This document shows positions 5,322 through 8,875 of a stretch of 8,875 nt of DNA, piece after piece. This stretch comes from Marine Group II euryarchaeote MED-G33 (lineage in GTDB: Archaea; Thermoplasmatota; Poseidoniia; Poseidoniales; Thalassarchaeaceae): NCBI GenBank assembly GCA_949538655.1, contig CATISE010000037.1, positions 1-8,875 on the forward strand, read 5' to 3'. Made by a program: the position numbers and the translations under genes. Position 1 is the stretch's first letter. Every line of letters starts with the position of its first letter. The notes beneath the pieces were generated by a model. That model had not been told where the DNA came from, ran no database searches, and saw only the letters and a list, made by a program, of their open reading frames with translations.

Positions 5322-8300
5322 GGTTTGACTGGTTGGGAATACCCCGAACCCCTCAGCAATCAAGGCGATTCAATGGGTTCTATTGCTTGCAATACTGCAA
5401 CGCTTGGAGCAAATGATCCAATCCATGTTGATCGAATCAATGGTAGTGATGCGTGGGCTGGCACAGCAGCTTGCCCAAAGGCCAGCATTACTTCAGCAGT
5501 AGGCAATGCTAGCGCAGGCGACGAAATCATCGTTCATGCCGGCATATATCACGAAAATATCACCATCGACAACAAGGACAACTTGCTCCTTCGAGCGGCT
5601 TCCGGGGAACGTGTAGTTATGGATGGAACAAGGGGTATCTCAGATGATTTTGATTTGAGTTGGGATTCAGTTGATGGCGACGGAATTCAAGAGGTTACCC
5701 TCCCTCAATCTGGATGGCAACTTTTCCTCAATAGGACTGAACAAGTTCCAGCCCGTTGGCCGAATGCAGCCTTTTCCAATAACAGTGTCTTCAACCGTAC
5801 CTATTGGGCTGAAGGCACTCTGACCAATTCGAATAATGCATACACACTGGGATGGTTGCAGGATGCTGGGCCAGAATCCGGTATCCATGATGGACTAAAC
5901 GAGACAATCAATGCAACTGGTCTTGATCCAGTGGGAGCAATTGCCATTTTGAACGTGGGTTCATTCAAGTCATACAGTCGAGAGATAACATCTTGGAATC
6001 CTAGCAATGGCACCTTTGGATACGATGGGACAGGGATGTCCTGGAAGACAAAGCACCACGCATACTTCCTCGAAGGAAAACGAGAACTCATCGATGTGGA
6101 TGGTGAATGGTGGCTAAACAGCACAAACAATCGTCTTCACTACCGCCCACCTTCTGGTCAGGATGCGAATGATCTTGATCTTCGAGTAAAGGTTCAGCCC
6201 TTTGCAATCACAGTTCAAAATTCAGATGGAGTGTCGATTGAAGGCATCGATTTCTTTGGCACCACCATCAAAGTAGACCAATGTGATGAATGCACATTCG
6301 CAAATTCTACACTAGAATATCCAAGCACGTCTCGACGCAGCCAAGGTATCGCTGGTGAATCTGCAGATGAGCGATTTGTGACTCACTTCTACCGGTGTAC
6401 AAATACCCTAGTTGATGCAGTTTCAATTACGAATACAGATGGTGCAGCGATTGAATTTCATGGTGCTGCTGGCCAGTCAAATGGTAACATTGTGAACAAT
6501 TCATACTTCCATGCCATCGATTGGTCCTCATCTGATCAGAAAGGGTTGATGACTACAATTTACGAGGGTGGCCGCGATATGACCTTCTCAAATAACACGG
6601 TCCATCTTACAGGTGCATCTTCTGTACTTTCCATCGGCGATTCACCGACTGTAATCTACAACGAGGTATGGGATGTGGGCCATCTCCAAACCGATGGTGC
6701 GGTCGTACAATTGATGCAGGGTGAGGTTGAAGGCTCAGAGATTGCTTACAACTGGATTCACGACATAGGGAAGTATGGAATCAGATTTGATGCACCAATA
6801 GGTCAATCCTCAACAGGGAATAATGGCTCAATCCATCATAACGTTATTTGGAATGCGAGCGGAGGCATCATGGCGAAAGGCGATTATCATGATATTTCTA
6901 ACAATACAGTATTTGGGAATCAAGTTGATGGTAAGAACAACATCATCATTCTCCACGAGAGTAACACTGGAAACGAGAACTCAACAATTTGGCATAACGC
7001 CGCCGACGCTATCGCAGCCCACCGCTCTAATGCCTGGCCCTCCAATCCCTTACAGGCTGGCACGTATGGCAACAATTGGAATGGGTATCTGAACGCTAGC
7101 ACCCAGTTAGGCTTTGAAATCGAAGAACCACGGACAAACTCCATGCACGGAGTCGTATCATTGAATGGTGATGGAACCAGGGTCGCAGTTGGTGCGTCTC
7201 AGGATTATGCATACAAGGGATCGGCTAAAGTGTACGAATTTACCACATCTAACGACACATGGTCGCAGATTGGAAATGGAATAGTTGGTGCAGCGACTTT
7301 TGAAGGCGTGGGGGCATCAGTGGCCCTGAATGAGACTGGAGATCGCATGATAGTCGGAGCTCCTGGTGAATTTGATTCTAGTCTACATGGCGTTGCTCTC
7401 ATCTATGAATACACTTCTTCAAATGACACTTGGTGGCAAATGGGTGACAACATAACCGCCGCTTCGAATGGACGGTTATTCGGTAGCGCAGTTGCTATCA
7501 ACGATCAAGGAAATCGAGTTGTGATTGGTGATTGGGGCAACACTGTTGGTGGAACAAATAGTGGACAGGTCAAGTTGTTCGAATATTCTTCTCTGAACAA
7601 CACATGGTGGCAGATAGGTGCAACATTCAATGGAGGACACGTGGATTGGCTAGGTTACTCACTTTCCATGAATTCCGCCGGAGATCGAATCGCAATTGGC
7701 TCACCTTATGACGGTGGAGGAGCGACAAAGATCTACCAATACAGTGCCACAAATGGCACATGCTGGCAGATTGGCTCGACAATTACGGGCATTACCAATA
7801 GTATATCAGGAAATTCTCTCTCTCTAGATTCTGCTGGTAACACCCTCATCGTAGGAGAGCCAGCATTCCAAGGGGCTGGGATGGTTGGTCAAGCACGTAT
7901 CTTCAACTACACCGCATCTAATGACACTTGGTGGCAGTTGGGAGAGAATATCACTGGTACTTTGACAGGAATAAATGGTAATCAGTTGGGTTACCACGTG
8001 GACATCGATGCTGATGGAGACACAGTCGCAATCGGTACACCCTTACAGGATGACTCTGCTACTAATGCAGGAAAGGTCGAGGTCTTCCGATACAGTACCT
8101 CAAACGACACATGGTGGCAAGATGGCGAGGATATCGACGGTTTCGTAGCGCAGGCAAGATATGGACGCGTCTCATTGAATGATGCAGGTACTCGACTTGC
8201 GGTTGGGACGACCTCAGGAACTGCCATAGATCCAGTTCGAATTTTCTCTCTACCACCGGAGAACACTCAAGGGATTGGCTATGGCCCATTTGTTGAGGCG

Positions 8301-8875
8301 ATGCTAGTTGACCCTGATTCGCAAGATTTCAGACCGAAGGTTGACTCAACATTAGACCAACTGGACGCAGGAGCCTACGATGCTGCAGACAATGATCCAT
8401 GGGATGCAGGAATTGAATGGACTTATTCTCGTTCCTCCAACTATTCTACAGGATGCACTGACTCCATAGCATTGAATTATGATTCCAATGCCGCGTTTGA
8501 CGATGGAAACTGCCGGTATCTAGAGGCCAATATTGCTGAAACAGTCGCAATCCTCAATCAATCGATTCAGCCTATCACTTTCACTGAATCATTGAGCAAC
8601 TTCGATTTTGGAACATGGTCAAGTGGGGTTTCCAATGGGACGACCACATTTTCGCAAAGTTGGCGCAAGCCAGCGGGGGCTAGTACTGATGCAAATTATG
8701 ACTTCCAAGATTTTGCAATTGCTGAGAATGGTGATCAAGCAATTGTATTCACTCAGAATCATAGTGGCGGAAGTACACCTCATAGTTTGGCTCTAATGTA
8801 CAAACCATTCAATGGCTCTTGGTCTTCGAGTATTATTGATAATTCTACGAATACTGGATTCAAACCATCAATAGC
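5235..8875 (+). CDS. Secreted multidomain beta-helix protein with integrin-like propeller (3' end outside window)
   Basis: The frame is open for 1213 codons to the window edge. GTG 5235 is chosen because it gives a signal peptide: basic MYNTIRGKQARA, hydrophobic ICLAVLMVTLA, then a small-residue region near AYSSG. TAA at 5208-5210 bounds the frame, and ATG 5289 would cut the hydrophobic core. Domains in order: right-handed parallel beta-helix (about 61-620), opening with HVDRINGSDAWAG and DEIIVHAGIYHENI as in DUF1565-like proteins; PARWPN (172-177) and a 'YFLEG..ELID..GEWW' stretch (277-293) resembling GH141-like beta-helix glycosidases; seven FG-GAP_2 blades (638-1006); a DFRP/DAGAYD segment (1031-1049); a CTDSIALNY module (1073-1095); and a beta-rich start of a further domain. 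The likely job is binding or degrading extracellular polysaccharide. Enzyme class and catalytic residues cannot be assigned by eye. Confidence 0.88.
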   Translation, partial: MYNTIRGKQARAICLAVLMVTLAQTAYSSGLTGWEYPEPLSNQGDSMGSIACNTATLGANDPIHVDRINGSDAWAGTAACPKASITSAVGNASAGDEIIVHAGIYHENITIDNKDNLLLRAASGERVVMDGTRGISDDFDLSWDSVDGDGIQEVTLPQSGWQLFLNRTEQVPARWPNAAFSNNSVFNRTYWAEGTLTNSNNAYTLGWLQDAGPESGIHDGLNETINATGLDPVGAIAILNVGSFKSYSREITSWNPSNGTFGYDGTGMSWKTKHHAYFLEGKRELIDVDGEWWLNSTNNRLHYRPPSGQDANDLDLRVKVQPFAITVQNSDGVSIEGIDFFGTTIKVDQCDECTFANSTLEYPSTSRRSQGIAGESADERFVTHFYRCTNTLVDAVSITNTDGAAIEFHGAAGQSNGNIVNNSYFHAIDWSSSDQKGLMTTIYEGGRDMTFSNNTVHLTGASSVLSIGDSPTVIYNEVWDVGHLQTDGAVVQLMQGEVEGSEIAYNWIHDIGKYGIRFDAPIGQSSTGNNGSIHHNVIWNASGGIMAKGDYHDISNNTVFGNQVDGKNNIIILHESNTGNENSTIWHNAADAIAAHRSNAWPSNPLQAGTYGNNWNGYLNASTQLGFEIEEPRTNSMHGVVSLNGDGTRVAVGASQDYAYKGSAKVYEFTTSNDTWSQIGNGIVGAATFEGVGASVALNETGDRMIVGAPGEFDSSLHGVALIYEYTSSNDTWWQMGDNITAASNGRLFGSAVAINDQGNRVVIGDWGNTVGGTNSGQVKLFEYSSLNNTWWQIGATFNGGHVDWLGYSLSMNSAGDRIAIGSPYDGGGATKIYQYSATNGTCWQIGSTITGITNSISGNSLSLDSAGNTLIVGEPAFQGAGMVGQARIFNYTASNDTWWQLGENITGTLTGINGNQLGYHVDIDADGDTVAIGTPLQDDSATNAGKVEVFRYSTSNDTWWQDGEDIDGFVAQARYGRVSLNDAGTRLAVGTTSGTAIDPVRIFSLPPENTQGIGYGPFVEAMLVDPDSQDFRPKVDSTLDQLDAGAYDAADNDPWDAGIEWTYSRSSNYSTGCTDSIALNYDSNAAFDDGNCRYLEANIAETVAILNQSIQPITFTESLSNFDFGTWSSGVSNGTTTFSQSWRKPAGASTDANYDFQDFAIAENGDQAIVFTQNHSGGSTPHSLALMYKPFNGSWSSSIIDNSTNTGFKPSI
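5415..7094 (+). other. Right-handed parallel beta-helix domain
   Basis: Residues about 61-620 have the short N-rich rungs typical of this fold: NNSYFHAIDW, MTFSNNTVHLTG, IAYNWIHDIGKYGIRF, SIHHNVIWNASGGI and DISNNTVFGN. The N-terminal part (61-130) matches the entry motif of DUF1565/pectin-lyase-like proteins. Residues 165-177 (LFLNR..VPARWPN) and 277-306 (YFLEG, GEWW, NRLHYRPP) match a pattern I associate with GH141-type and related CAZymes, where these insertions flank the active cleft. The substrate is unknown. Without a structural comparison I cannot say whether catalytic acids are conserved. Confidence 0.7.
7146..8252 (+). repeat. Seven-bladed FG-GAP_2 / integrin-alpha-like beta-propeller
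   Basis: Seven repeats of 52-60 residues start near residues 638, 693, 750, 807, 859, 919 and 976. Each has the form 'G-x-x-V-x-[LI]-N-x-x-G-[DNT]-x-[VIL]-[AIV]-[VI]-G', then '[VI]-[FY]-x-[YF]', then 'N-x-T-W-W-Q-x-G'. The calcium-type loop is eroded in most blades (LNETGD, INDQGN, MNSAGD) and best kept in blade 6 (DIDADGD). The last repeat ends at IFSL without its NxTWWQ strand. A matching strand, STQLGFEIEEP (622-632), precedes blade 1, which fits ring closure by the N-terminal strand. The module probably binds a protein or glycan partner. Confidence 0.85.
8451..8519 (+). other. CTDSIALNY / DDGNC short Cys-paired module
   Basis: Residues 1073-1095 begin GCTDSIALNYDSNAA and end FDDGNCRY. 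This is the short module, with a Cys at each end, that recurs in secreted proteins of marine Bacteroidetes and Marine Group II archaea, usually written GCTDxxAxNYxxxAxxDDGSC. The two Cys (1074 and 1093) probably form a disulfide. Its exact role is unknown. It is often found near the C-terminus as a linker or sorting-associated unit, but here more protein follows. Confidence 0.75.

Noticed and set aside
5133..8289. Minus-strand open frames of 65-109 codons opposite the beta-helix and propeller
   Set aside because: All are covered by the continuous + strand frame from 5235, which has a signal peptide and repeated domains. The minus frames show no recognisable protein features.

Overview
The window looks like part of an accessory, cell-surface region of a planktonic marine prokaryote, most likely a Marine Group II euryarchaeon (Ca. 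Poseidoniales). This rests on style, not on a marker gene. The proteins combine He_PIG-type Ig-like repeats, Asp-rich thrombospondin-type-3 (TSP3) calcium loops, an internal CTDxxALNY-type module, and very many N-x-S/T sequons. No rRNA, tRNA, mobile element or CRISPR array is visible. All supported coding is on the + strand. The numerous minus-strand and off-frame ORFs are shadows of two large, repetitive genes.

Bases 1-76 hold a short open stretch (2-64) that ends in TAA. It is in the same frame as the first large gene, only 12 bases before that gene's ATG. Bases 77-5185 encode a 1702-residue membrane-anchored protein. Its order is seven He_PIG-like Ig domains interspersed with Cys-paired TSP3 loops, one transmembrane helix (about residues 1162-1181), a presumed cytoplasmic beta domain, a roughly 220-residue Ala/Glu/Lys helix with a strict 7/11-residue rhythm, a small beta module, and a C-terminal helix-hairpin-helix (HhH) domain. 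It has no recognisable signal peptide at the available start.

Bases 5186-5234 are a short intergenic gap. It contains a perfect 7-bp GC-rich hairpin that runs into the next gene's GTG start. From 5235 to the end of the window, and beyond it, is a second long reading frame of at least 1213 residues. It begins with a signal peptide. Next come a right-handed parallel beta-helix domain resembling carbohydrate-active enzymes and a seven-bladed FG-GAP_2/integrin-alpha-like propeller. After these it has a motif I read as the displaced end of the beta-helix, a CTDSIALNY module, and the start of another probable beta-rich domain.

Together the genes suggest a surface module. One product is a long calcium-stiffened stalk that spans the membrane and ends in the cytoplasm with a coiled coil and HhH domain. 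The other is a large exported beta-helix protein that could bind or cleave polysaccharide. Shared function is inferred only from co-orientation and close spacing. The most unusual points are the apparent propeller inserted in a beta-helix, the HhH domain on a surface stalk, the exact 7/11 repeat rhythm, the missing signal peptide next to an in-frame stop, and the hairpin covering the second gene's start.
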